The notes beneath the pieces are model-generated. The model did not search any database. It saw nothing but the letters and a program-made list of their open reading frames with translations, and was not told the origin of the DNA. Source: Bradyrhizobium sp. LLZ17 (GTDB taxonomy: Bacteria; Pseudomonadota; Alphaproteobacteria; Rhizobiales; Xanthobacteraceae). From it: a stretch of 64,000 bases of DNA. Shown in pieces: positions 18,901-27,393 of this stretch (within the stretch, counting starts at the first letter, position 1; each line of letters opens with the position of its first letter). The position numbers were made by a program, and so were the translations under genes. Where the stretch lies: contig NZ_CP165734.1 of assembly GCF_041200145.1 (NCBI RefSeq), forward strand, positions 6,677,001-6,741,000. Direction: 5' to 3'.

Positions 18901-19233
18901 GCGCAGACCGCGCCGTTTCGCCTCCTGGATGAAGCGCTTGAAATCCTTCATCGTCCCGAAATCGGGATTGACCGAGCCGTAGTCGGCAATGTCGTAGCCG
19001 TCGTCGCGACCGGGCGAGGGATAGAACGGTAGCAGCCACAGCGCGGTGACGCCGAGATCCTGGAGATAGGGCAGCTTCTCGGTCAGCCCGGCGAAATCGC
19101 CGATGCCGTCATTGTTGCTGTCGGCAAACGCCTTGACGTGGAGCTGGTAGATGATGGCGTCCTTGTACCAGAGCTCATCCACGGTGTCGGCAGCCTCGGC
19201 CTTCTTGGTGTCGACGGAAGACAATACATTCAT
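15939..19233 (-). pseudogene. treS: TreS-maltokinase fusion (trehalose synthase / maltose kinase), one-base frameshift
   Basis: Trehalose synthase interconverts trehalose and maltose; the fused maltokinase (Mak/Pep2) phosphorylates maltose to maltose-1-phosphate, the GlgE substrate. The first frame runs from ATG 19233 and has GH13 motifs [38 protein letters not shown] and LRNHDELT. It leaves the family sequence just after MDPVYGY. The rest (VNVEAQSR, then the TreS C-domain, then kinase motifs HHGDFRLGQT and IIDFDGDPR) continues in another frame to 15939. One extra base at about 17907 (A in the coding strand, after GGTTAC) explains the break; removing it gives 1097 codons, normal for this fusion. 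Either a sequence error or a real disruption. It lies 11 bases after glgE. Confidence 0.9.
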
Positions 19234-19244
19234 GGCGTGCCCCT

Positions 19245-21190
19245 TTACGCCAGGCAGCGGAACAGCAGCGCCGGATCGCGGTCGGGATCGATGCGCAATT
19301 TGATCCCGCCCCATTCGATGCGGGACTGCTCGCCGGTGAGGAGATTTTCGAGTGCGGTGACGTGCCGGCGCTCACCGCCGGCGTCGATGGTGAGGCCGCC
19401 GAGCGGCAACCAGAACTCGCGCGCATGCCGCGAGAGTGCGATGACGCTGACGACGACATTGGCCGGATCCGCCGCCTCCTTCACGAAGGCGATCGTCTCG
19501 CCGTCCTCGATGCCGAGGAAGCGGAGGCTCGCCGTCTGTTGAAGCGCCGCGTTCTCGTTGCGGATGCGGTTCAGCTCCGTGATGTAGCGCTTGATCTTGC
19601 CCGGCTTGTCCCAGTCGCGCTGCTTGATCTGGTATTTCTCGGAATCAAGATACTCCTCGCGGCCGGGAATAGCCTCGTGCTCGAGCAGCTCGAACCCGCT
19701 GTAAATGCCGTAACTGCCCGCCAGCGTCGCCGCCAGCGCAACGCGCGACTTGAACGCCCAGGCTTCGCCGCTCTGGAGATGATAGGGCAGGAGATCAGGC
19801 GTGTTGACGAACAGGTTCGGACGGTAGAAGTCGCGTTCCGGATAATTTGTGAGCTCGCTGAAATATTGCTCCAGCTCCCATTTCTCGGTTCGCCACGGAA
19901 AATAACTGAACGATTGCGCGAAGCCGAGCTTGGCCAGGCCCTTCATCAATTTCGGGCGCGCGTATGTCTTGGAGAACAGGATCACCTCGGGATGCCGGCG
20001 GCGGATGTCGCGGATAAGCCATTCCCAGAACTGGAACGGCGCCGTGTCGTGATTGTCGATGGCGAAGATGGTCACGCCATGGTCGATCCAGAACAACATT
20101 GCGTCGCGAAACGCGTTCCACAATCCGATCCTGTCGACCGAGTTGAAATCGGGGATGACGATATCCGAATAGGGTCCGTCCGCCGTCCGCACCGAACGGT
20201 CCGGCCGCCACCTGAACCATTCCGGATGCTGCGTCAGCCAGGGATGATCAGGCGAGCACTGCACGGCGAAGTCGAGCGCGAGCTCCAGGCCGTATTCGAG
20301 GCAGGTTGCCACCAGCGCGCGGAAATCCTCGATGGTGCCGAGCTCGTGATGCAGCGCATCGTGGCCGCCCTCGGCGGCGCCGATCGCATAGGGCGAGCCG
20401 GGCTCGGCTTCGGTTGCGACGGCAGCATTGTTGCGGCCCTTGCGGCGGGTGCGGCCGATCGGGTGGATCGGCGTGAAATAGAGCACGTCAAAACCCATCG
20501 CGGCGATGTCGGGCACGCGCGCGATGCAATCCCTCAGCGTCCCGTGCCGGCCCGCCACATTGCTCTGGCTGCGTGGCATCATCTGATACCAGGCGCCAAA
20601 GCGTGCCTTGTCGCGGTCGACGATCAGCGGGAAGAGGGGGAACGGGTCAGGTCAGGCCGCGACTGGCTCTCAGACATGGCCTCGTTCAGCTCGGCCGCAA
20701 GCAGCGGCGCGACGTCGCCATTCCTGAGATAGTCCTCGCATTGCCTGAGGATGAGATCAGCGGCGTCTTGCCGTGCGCCGTGCGCTTTGGTCAGCAGGCC
20801 CGCGCCTTCGATCGCATCGAGGCTGAGATCGGCGCCGGAGCGCTGCTTGCGCGCGAGATGGTGCCGCCAGGTGGCGAATTCGTCGGTCCAGGCCTCAATG
20901 GCATAAACATATGGCCCGGGCTCGGTCGGCGTGAATGCGCCCGACCAGCGGTCATTGCCGTGATGGATCATCGGCTCGCTCCGCCATTCACGGTCCTGCT
21001 CGGCACGCCAGATCAGCGCGGCGCCGATCACGGCATCGCCGTCGCGATAGATGTCGGCCCAGACCTCGACCGGTTCGGCCGCGATCCGTTTCACGGCGAA
21101 GCGGCCGCCGTCAATCAGCGGATAGATGTCTTCAATGAGGAAAGCGCTGCCTGACGCGGCACTCTCGACAGTTTGAATTGTCTTGTTCAC
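19245..21190 (-). pseudogene. glgE: GlgE-like maltosyltransferase (GH13_3), one-base frameshift and altered active site
   Basis: The family transfers maltose from maltose-1-phosphate to alpha-1,4-glucan. The N-terminal piece (ATG 21190) has IEDIYPLIDGGRFAVKR and runs to a stop near 20625. The remainder, from LFPLIVDRDKARFGAWYQMM, is in another frame to 19245 (MPRSQSN, CSPDHPWLTQHPEWFRW, FVNTPDLLPYHLQ). A missing base in the G run at 20636-20640 accounts for this; restoring it gives 648 codons, the family length. Apart from the shift, the nucleophile Asp is kept (IFAIDNHDTAP, codon 20055-20057) but the GH13 Arg two residues before it is Ala, and the acid/base Glu of the SEAFTRP motif is Lys (SKTYARP, codon 19968-19970). 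Transferase activity is therefore doubtful. First gene of the operon. Confidence 0.85.
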
Positions 21191-21261
21191 GGTGATGCCA
21201 TTGACAAGAAAGCAGGGGCCCGTTTCCCTTGGCGGGAGCCTACGCTTGGTACCTATATAGA

Positions 21262-21317
21262 AAGCCGCTTGTGTGTCATTAGTTCCCGCTGGGAACGGCA
21301 GGTGCGGTTTGCGAGTT
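21262..21317. promoter_or_regulatory. Back-to-back EcfG-type promoters between glgE and malQ
   Basis: The palindrome GTTCCCGCTGGGAAC (21282-21296) supplies two divergent GGAAC elements. Leftward: GGAAC (21286-21282), 17 bases, CTTT, giving a start about 65 bases before the glgE ATG. Rightward: GGAAC (21292-21296), 18 bases, GTT (21315-21317), about 70 bases before the malQ ATG. The pattern fits the EcfG general-stress sigma consensus. Inferred from sequence only. Confidence 0.55.
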
Positions 21318-21395
21318 AACCCTGACTAACGTCTTCCGCAACCTCGTCAAAATCGATGCCCCCGGCCGATTGAAGGCCTGCAAACCGCGTGCCGA

Positions 21396-23357
21396 ATGGA
21401 TCTTTTAGCTCAAGCCCGGATCAAGGGCGTTCAGTCTGAATTCGTCGATGCCCTCGGAAAGCTGAGGGTCACCGATCCCGTGGCCCTCAAAACCATCCTG
21501 GATGCCCTGCCGGAGAAGCGGGTCTACCGCTTCGTCAGCGGGCCGGTCGTGGTCCGGGCGCTGGCAAATCCGCGCACCGAGCTGGTCACCACCGGCACTG
21601 CGCCGCTGCGATGGAAAGTGACCGGCAACGGCAATTTGATCGCGCAAGGCGAGACCCGCGAGCCGGTGCTGGCCTGGCCGGCCGCGCTGCCGCTCGGTTA
21701 CCACCGGTTGACGCTGACAGATGCTGCCGGCGTGACCGAAGAGGTGCCGATGATCGTGGCGCCCGAGCGCGCCTTTGGCGGCGATTTCGACCGTGGCTGG
21801 CTGCTCGCGGTCCAGCTCTACAGCGTCCGCTCCAATCGCAATTGGGGCATCGGCGATTTCACCGATCTCGCCGGTCTCGTCCGGCTCGCAAAGCAGCTCG
21901 GCGCGGATGGCGTCGGGCTCAACCCGCTGCATGTGCTGTTCGACGACCAGCCCAGCGATTGCAGCCCCTATTCGCCGAACAGCCGGCTGTTTCTCAATCC
22001 GCTCTATATCGACGTCGAGGCGATCCCGGAATTTTCGGCAGATCTCATCCCCGATGCGGCCGCGACCGCCGCGCGGCTGCGTGAAGGCGATCGTGTCCCC
22101 TATGCCGACATGGCGGCATTGAAATGGCTGGGCCTGCGCGCCGCCTTTGACAGCTTCCTGACAAAGGCAAGCGGTGTCCGCCGCAATCAGTTTGACGCCT
22201 TCCGCGCTGCCCGCGCGCCGCTGTTGTCGCGTTTCGCCTGCTTCGAAGTGCTGCGGCATCGTTTCAATGCTCCGTGGTGGGAATGGCCGCCGGAATGGCA
22301 GCAACCGGACGAGACTAAATGCGCCGAGCTGCGTAGCGGTCGCGCCAAGCGCGACGTCGAATTCGTCGAATTCGTGCAATGGACCGCTGATGCGCAGTTG
22401 CAAGCGGCAAAGGAGCTCGCCGTTGAGCTCGGCATGCGGGTCGGGCTCTATCTCGATGTCGCCGTTGGCGTGCAGTCCAACGGCTTCGACGCCTGGAACG
22501 AGCAGATGGCGATCTCGCGCCATCTCGCCGTCGGCGCGCCGCCCGACGTGCTCAACACCGTCGGCCAGGATTGGGGGCTCGCCGGCTTCAATGCGGGTGG
22601 CCTCGAAGCCCAGTCCTTTGTGCCATTCGCCGACATGCTGGCCGCCTCGATGCGGCACGCCGGCGCGATCCGTCTCGATCACGTGCTGGGGCTGAAACGG
22701 CTTTACCTGGTGCCGCGCGGCTTCAAGCCGGACAACGGCGCCTATGTGGAGATGCCGTTCGAGGCGCTGCTTGGCGCGGTGGCGCGCGAGAGCGCGGCGC
22801 ACAAATGCATCGTCATCGGCGAGGACCTCGGCACGGTGCCGGAGGGCTTTCGCGAGACTATGCAGGACTTCGGCATCTGGTCATATCTCGTCATGATGTT
22901 CGAGCGCGACAATGCCGGCCGTTTCCGCAACAGCGACTATTACCGGCCGAACGCGCTGGTGACGCTGAACACGCACGATTTGTCGACCTATGCCGGCTGG
23001 CGCTCGTTCAGCGATCTCAAGATGAAGCGCTCGCTCGGGCTCGACCCCGGCGAGAACGAGCAGGCACGCTGGGATGCGCTCGGGATGCTCGACGAGATCC
23101 TGGGCCAGAACGGCATTCATGCCAACGACGTCTATTCGGTGCTCGCCTTCCTGTCGCGCACGCCGTCGCGGCTGTTGGCGGTGTCGCTGGAGGATCTGCT
23201 CGGCGTGATCGACCAGCCCAACATCCCCGGCACCATCGACGAGCACCCGAACTGGCGCCAGCGCCTGCCGGTTGCGCTCGACAAGATCGCCGCCAAGATC
23301 GATCTCGCAGCTTTGAAGGCCGCGACGCGGGAACGTTCCTTGCCCGGCGGGAGTTGA
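21396..23357 (+). CDS. malQ: MalQ 4-alpha-glucanotransferase (amylomaltase, GH77)
   Basis: Moves glucan segments between malto-oligosaccharides and releases glucose. 653 residues. The N-terminal extension (about 1-130) is the one found in long proteobacterial MalQ. The GH77 barrel follows: AVQLYSVRSNRNWGIGDF, catalytic Asp in IRLDHVLGLKRLY, Glu in VIGEDLGTVPEGF, and Asp in TLNTHDLSTYAGW. Divergent from glgE. The GH15 gene starts 16 bases after its stop, so the two form an operon that complements the debranching and TreYZ steps. Confidence 0.95.
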   Translation: MDLLAQARIKGVQSEFVDALGKLRVTDPVALKTILDALPEKRVYRFVSGPVVVRALANPRTELVTTGTAPLRWKVTGNGNLIAQGETREPVLAWPAALPLGYHRLTLTDAAGVTEEVPMIVAPERAFGGDFDRGWLLAVQLYSVRSNRNWGIGDFTDLAGLVRLAKQLGADGVGLNPLHVLFDDQPSDCSPYSPNSRLFLNPLYIDVEAIPEFSADLIPDAAATAARLREGDRVPYADMAALKWLGLRAAFDSFLTKASGVRRNQFDAFRAARAPLLSRFACFEVLRHRFNAPWWEWPPEWQQPDETKCAELRSGRAKRDVEFVEFVQWTADAQLQAAKELAVELGMRVGLYLDVAVGVQSNGFDAWNEQMAISRHLAVGAPPDVLNTVGQDWGLAGFNAGGLEAQSFVPFADMLAASMRHAGAIRLDHVLGLKRLYLVPRGFKPDNGAYVEMPFEALLGAVARESAAHKCIVIGEDLGTVPEGFRETMQDFGIWSYLVMMFERDNAGRFRNSDYYRPNALVTLNTHDLSTYAGWRSFSDLKMKRSLGLDPGENEQARWDALGMLDEILGQNGIHANDVYSVLAFLSRTPSRLLAVSLEDLLGVIDQPNIPGTIDEHPNWRQRLPVALDKIAAKIDLAALKAATRERSLPGGS

Positions 23358-23373
23358 TTGGGCGAGGGATTTC

Positions 23374-25191
23374 TTGGGCTCGCGAACATTGTCTCAGAGG
23401 ATCGAGGACTATGCGCTGATCGGCGACTGCGAGACCGCGGCGCTGGTCGGGCGCAACGGCTCGATCGACTGGCTGTGCTGGCCGGCCTTCGATTCCGATG
23501 CCTGCTTCGCGGCAATCCTCGGCGGGTCCAAGAACGGCTGCTGGCGGATTGCGCCAACCGGGGACATCACGGGCACGTCGCGCCGTTATCTCGGCAACAC
23601 CCTCATTCTCGAAACACGCTTCGAGACCAAGAGCGGCACCGTCGCGCTGGTCGACTTCATGCCGCCGCGCGGCAAGGCGTCCGATATCGTGCGGCTGGTC
23701 CGGGGCGTCAGCGGCAAGGTCAAGATGCGGATGCAGCTCGTCATCCGCTTCGGTTTCGGCGCCGACATTCCCTGGGTGCGCCGCGGCGAGCATGGCGCGC
23801 TGCTGGCGATCGCCGGCCAGGACATGACGGTGCTGCGGACGCCGGCCAAGACCCGCGGCGAGGATTTCACGACGGTCGCCGAATTCGAGGTCGCGGCCGG
23901 GGAGACCGTACCGTTCGTTCTGACCTATGGCCCCTCGCACCTCGATCCGCCTGAGCCGATCGATCCGGAGATTGCGCTCCGGGAAACCGAGAAATTCTGG
24001 GACGACTGGTGCAGTCGCTGCACCCGCGACGGCGCCTATCGCGATCTCATCCTGCGCTCTCTGATCACGCTGAAAGCGCTGACCTTTGCCCCGACCGGCG
24101 GCATCGTGGCCGCGCCGACCACGTCGTTGCCGGAAAAGCTCGGGGGCGCCAGAAACTGGGATTATCGCTTCTGCTGGCTGCGCGACGCCACTTTCACGCT
24201 GCTGGCGTTGATGAACTCGGGCTACACCGAGGAAGCCTTGGCCTGGCACAATTGGCTGTTGCGCGCGGTGGCCGGCGCGCCGGCGAACATGCAGATCATG
24301 TACGGCATCTGGGGGCAGCGCCGGCTGCTGGAATGGGAAGCGGGCTGGCTCGACGGCTATGAGGGTGCGCAGCCGGTACGCGTCGGCAATGCCGCGCATG
24401 CGCAGCTCCAGCTCGACGTCTACGGCGAATTGATCGACGCGTTCCACCAGTCGCGGATGGCAAAGCTGAAGCTTGACCATGAAAGCTGGGCGCTGGAATG
24501 CGCCGTGCTCAACCATCTGGCGGAGGTTTGGGACCATCCCGACCACGGCATCTGGGAGCGGCGCGGACAGCCGAGGCACTACGTCTTTTCCAAGGTGATG
24601 ACCTGGGTCGCCTTCGACCGCGGCATCAAGAGCGCCGAGACGTTTGGCTTCAAGGCGCCGTTGCTGCACTGGCGTACCTTGCGCGACGCGATCCATCGCG
24701 AGGTCTGCAACAAGGGGTTTGACGCGGCAGAGAATGCCTTCGTCGAGTCCTACGGCTCGAAGCTGCTCGATGCCAGTTTGCTGCTGCTCCCGGCGGTCGG
24801 CTTTCTGCCCCCATCCGATCCGCGCATTCGTGGCACCATCGCGGCCATCGAAAAGCACCTGATCCGCAACGGCTTCGTCCTCCGGCACGATCCACGCGAG
24901 GTATCGGGGGAGACGCAGCCGGTCGAGGGCGCATTCCTGGCCTGCAGCCTGTGGCTGGCCGATGCCCATGTGCTGTCAGGTGATCTCGAGAAGGCGCAGG
25001 TGTTGTTCGACCGGGTCGCGGGGCTCGCGAACGATGTCGGGCTGTTGGCCGAGGAATATGATTCCGTGGCGCGTCGCCAGACCGGCAATTTCCCGCAAGC
25101 ACTGACCCATATCGCGCTGGTCAATACGGCGCATAATCTTTCGGCGGCACGGCACGGCAGCGAGAAGCCGGCGATGCAGCGGTCGAAGTAG
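23374..25191 (+). CDS. Glycoside hydrolase family 15 protein (glucoamylase/trehalase-like)
   Basis: 605 residues from TTG at 23374, preceded by GGCGAGGG; the protein opens GSRTLSQRIEDYALIGDCET. An N-terminal beta-sandwich (about 1-210, GSIDWLCWPAFDSDACF) precedes an alpha/alpha barrel with GGARNWDYRFCWLRDATFT and, near the C-terminus, AEEYDSVARRQTGNFPQAL, which carries the GH15 catalytic Glu region. Bacterial members include glucoamylases, glucodextranases and acid trehalases, and sequence alone does not decide the substrate; the setting suggests glucan or trehalose breakdown. No signal peptide was seen, so it is probably cytoplasmic. Confidence 0.9.
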   Translation: MGSRTLSQRIEDYALIGDCETAALVGRNGSIDWLCWPAFDSDACFAAILGGSKNGCWRIAPTGDITGTSRRYLGNTLILETRFETKSGTVALVDFMPPRGKASDIVRLVRGVSGKVKMRMQLVIRFGFGADIPWVRRGEHGALLAIAGQDMTVLRTPAKTRGEDFTTVAEFEVAAGETVPFVLTYGPSHLDPPEPIDPEIALRETEKFWDDWCSRCTRDGAYRDLILRSLITLKALTFAPTGGIVAAPTTSLPEKLGGARNWDYRFCWLRDATFTLLALMNSGYTEEALAWHNWLLRAVAGAPANMQIMYGIWGQRRLLEWEAGWLDGYEGAQPVRVGNAAHAQLQLDVYGELIDAFHQSRMAKLKLDHESWALECAVLNHLAEVWDHPDHGIWERRGQPRHYVFSKVMTWVAFDRGIKSAETFGFKAPLLHWRTLRDAIHREVCNKGFDAAENAFVESYGSKLLDASLLLLPAVGFLPPSDPRIRGTIAAIEKHLIRNGFVLRHDPREVSGETQPVEGAFLACSLWLADAHVLSGDLEKAQVLFDRVAGLANDVGLLAEEYDSVARRQTGNFPQALTHIALVNTAHNLSAARHGSEKPAMQRSK

Positions 25192-25232
25192 AGCGCAATT
25201 GACTTCGATCAAATGCAGCGAGGTGCGCCTGT

Positions 25233-25257
25233 CACCTCTCCCCATCGGGGAGAGGTG
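25233..25257. terminator. Hairpin downstream of the GH15 gene
   Basis: Perfect 11-base-pair stem (CACCTCTCCCC / GGGGAGAGGTG) with a 3-base loop (ATC), between the convergent GH15 stop (25191) and HAD stop (25291). There is no U-tract. It may be a terminator for either side or a stub of the CTCTCCC-type intergenic element also seen at 38879 and 40618. Confidence 0.5.
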
Positions 25258-25290
25258 GAGCACCAGCGGCGTACTTTGACGCCATCAAGC

Positions 25291-26103
25291 TCAGCCCGCC
25301 CCGTTCCGCTTCAAGATCATCTCGATTGCCTCGGCAAAACCGTCCTGCTCATTGGTCGCAGTGACGTTGGTGGCTTGGTCCTTGACGTTGTCGGCAGCAT
25401 TGCCCATGGCGATCGACATGCCGCTGACGCGGAACATGGCGAGGTCATTCTGCATGTCCCCGATGGTGGCGACGGCGTCGGTGGCGATGCCCAGGCGCTT
25501 GGCCATTGCTTGGACGAAGGTGCCCTTGTCGAAGCCAGGCGGGGTGATGTCGAGATAATAGGTCTGCGACCGGACCGCGGTCGCCTGCCTGCCGAGCGCC
25601 TCCTGCATGACTTTCTCGCAACGCTCCAGGCCTGGCGCATCCGCACTCGCGCCGACGATCTTGCAGGCCGTCGCGAGGTAGGGCGAAAAATCCGTCACGG
25701 TGGTTGGATCGGCCCTTATCGTGTGCTGCTCGTGGGCGACGTAGCTGCCGTTGGGATTGTCGATCAGCCATTGATCGGCGGTAAATACCCAGATATCAGC
25801 GCCGAATTCCCTGAGGATCTTCAACGAGCGCTCGGCCGCGGCCTGCGGGATCAGGTGCTGCTCGACTGGATGCATCTCGGGATCGATGATCGAGGACCCG
25901 TTGAACGGGCCGACCGGCAGCCAAAGCGCGAGCGGCTCGATCAGGAAGCGCATGCCGATAGCGGGGCGGCTGGAGGTGATGGTGAAGCCGATGCCGGCCT
26001 TGTGCAGCCGCTGGACCGCGCTTTTTGCGCGGTCGGTCAGCGTCTTGTCCTTGGTCAACAGCGTGCCGTCGACGTCGGACACCACGAGTGAGATTTGCGT
26101 CAT
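25291..26103 (-). CDS. Cof-type HAD-superfamily phosphatase
   Basis: 270 residues. HAD motif I is VSDVDGTLLTKD (nucleophile Asp and the second Asp), motif II is in ITSSRP, motif IV is GDMQNDLAMF, and the large cap in between is the Cof/YidA type. Such enzymes dephosphorylate sugar phosphates or related metabolites; the substrate cannot be read from sequence. Last gene of the pentose phosphate operon; its ATG overlaps the gntK stop by 4 bases, so a sugar-phosphate substrate from that pathway is a reasonable guess. Confidence 0.9.
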   Translation of the reverse strand: MTQISLVVSDVDGTLLTKDKTLTDRAKSAVQRLHKAGIGFTITSSRPAIGMRFLIEPLALWLPVGPFNGSSIIDPEMHPVEQHLIPQAAAERSLKILREFGADIWVFTADQWLIDNPNGSYVAHEQHTIRADPTTVTDFSPYLATACKIVGASADAPGLERCEKVMQEALGRQATAVRSQTYYLDITPPGFDKGTFVQAMAKRLGIATDAVATIGDMQNDLAMFRVSGMSIAMGNAADNVKDQATNVTATNEQDGFAEAIEMILKRNGAG

Positions 26104-26657
26104 GGCAAGACCTTGGGTTTTGTGGCCTCAGCGGTCGTGCCGGCCAATTTCAACTGTCGCACGATGCCGTCCACGATCGCCTCGACGGATTCGTCGATCG
26201 ATGCCGTGATGACGTGCTCGCTCGCCTCCGGTGGCTCCAGCGTGTTGAACTGGCTGGTCAGCAGCCCGGGCGGCATGAAATGGCCCTTGCGGTGCGCGAG
26301 CCGGTCGGCGATCAGCTCCTGCGTGCCCTTCAGGAAGATGAAGCGGACGTCGTCGCGACCGCGTAGCAGCACGTCGCGATAAGCGTGCTTCAGCGCCGAG
26401 CAGGCGATGATGACGTGCTCGCCTTTGTCGCACACCCGCGCGATCTCGTCGGCGATGGCATTGAGCCATGGCCAGCGGTCCTCGTCCGTGAGCGGATGGC
26501 CGGCCCTCATCTTCTCGACATTGCTGGCGGGATGAAAGCTGTCGCCGTCCTCGAAGCGCCAACCGAGACGTTTGCCGAGCAATTCTGCAATGGTGCTCTT
26601 GCCCGAGCCCGACACGCCCATCACAATCAACGCACAAGGTGCTTTAGCGCCCGCCAC
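26100..26657 (-). CDS. gntK: Gluconokinase (GntK family)
   Basis: Phosphorylates gluconate to 6-phosphogluconate, feeding Gnd and the Entner-Doudoroff route. 185 residues from GTG at 26657, chosen because GGAGGG lies six bases upstream and the protein then reads VAGAKAPCALIVMGVSGSGKST. The Walker A loop is GVSGSGKS; FEDGDSFHPASNVEKM and GHFMPPGLLTSQFNTLEPP are gluconokinase-type motifs. The frame is open further upstream, inside pgl, but that part is not conserved. It overlaps the end of pgl by 14 bases. Confidence 0.93.
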   Translation of the reverse strand: MAGAKAPCALIVMGVSGSGKSTIAELLGKRLGWRFEDGDSFHPASNVEKMRAGHPLTDEDRWPWLNAIADEIARVCDKGEHVIIACSALKHAYRDVLLRGRDDVRFIFLKGTQELIADRLAHRKGHFMPPGLLTSQFNTLEPPEASEHVITASIDESVEAIVDGIVRQLKLAGTTAEATKPKVLP

Positions 26658-27393
26658 GAATTCCCTCCGGAAGCGCGGCCTGGTCGACCAGCCAGACGGT
26701 CTCACCATTCGAGCGCGCGCGTACGGCCGGCAGAGTCTCGCCATTGAGGAGGCGCGTCAAGATCGGCTGCTTGTCATGCCCGGCAATCTCGAACAGCATT
26801 TCGCGGCAGGACGCCAGCGCGGGCAAGGTGAGCGAGACCCGTGGCACGAAGGGCGCGACATTGGCCTTGGGCACGCCGACGACCCAGCGCTCGGTCTCCT
26901 CCACCGCGGGATAGCCCGGGAAAAGTGAAGCGGTGTGGCCGTCGGGACCTACGCCCATCAAAACCATGTCGAACAGCGGCCGCGCCGGATCGAGTTGGTC
27001 CGAGCCGTAGAAGGCCTGCAATTCGCGCGCATAGGCCTCGGCGCTGCGATCGGGATTTTCGGCAGTGGTCGGGATCGGGTGGATATGGCTGGAGGGCGCG
27101 CTGCGATCGAGAAAGGTCGCGCGCGCGATCGCCATGTTGTTGAGGGGATCGCTCGAAGGCACGAAGCGCTCGTCGCCGATGAACCAGTGCACCCGATCCC
27201 ATGGGATCTGGCCGCGATACTCATCGCTGCCGAGCAACTGATAGAGCTTCCTGGGGCTGGAGCCACCGGTGAGACAGATCGCGATGCGGCCGGGATTGGC
27301 GGAAGTCCGCGCCATCACCCGTGCGGCGGCTGCACAGGCGAGGGCCTCGGCGTCGGCCACGACGATCAGCTTGGGCTGGCCGGTCGTATCCAT
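26644..27393 (-). CDS. pgl: 6-phosphogluconolactonase
   Basis: Hydrolyses 6-phosphogluconolactone made by Zwf. 249 residues, normal for the DevB/Pgl type. The start MDTTGQPKLIVVADAEALA overlaps the zwf stop by one base (TGATG). Motifs: CLTGGSSPRKLYQLL, the RVHWFIGDERFVP loop and VLMGVGPDGHTASLFPG. The frame remains open into zwf but that part is not coding. Between zwf and gntK in the operon. Confidence 0.96.
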   Translation of the reverse strand: MDTTGQPKLIVVADAEALACAAAARVMARTSANPGRIAICLTGGSSPRKLYQLLGSDEYRGQIPWDRVHWFIGDERFVPSSDPLNNMAIARATFLDRSAPSSHIHPIPTTAENPDRSAEAYARELQAFYGSDQLDPARPLFDMVLMGVGPDGHTASLFPGYPAVEETERWVVGVPKANVAPFVPRVSLTLPALASCREMLFEIAGHDKQPILTRLLNGETLPAVRARSNGETVWLVDQAALPEGIRGGR

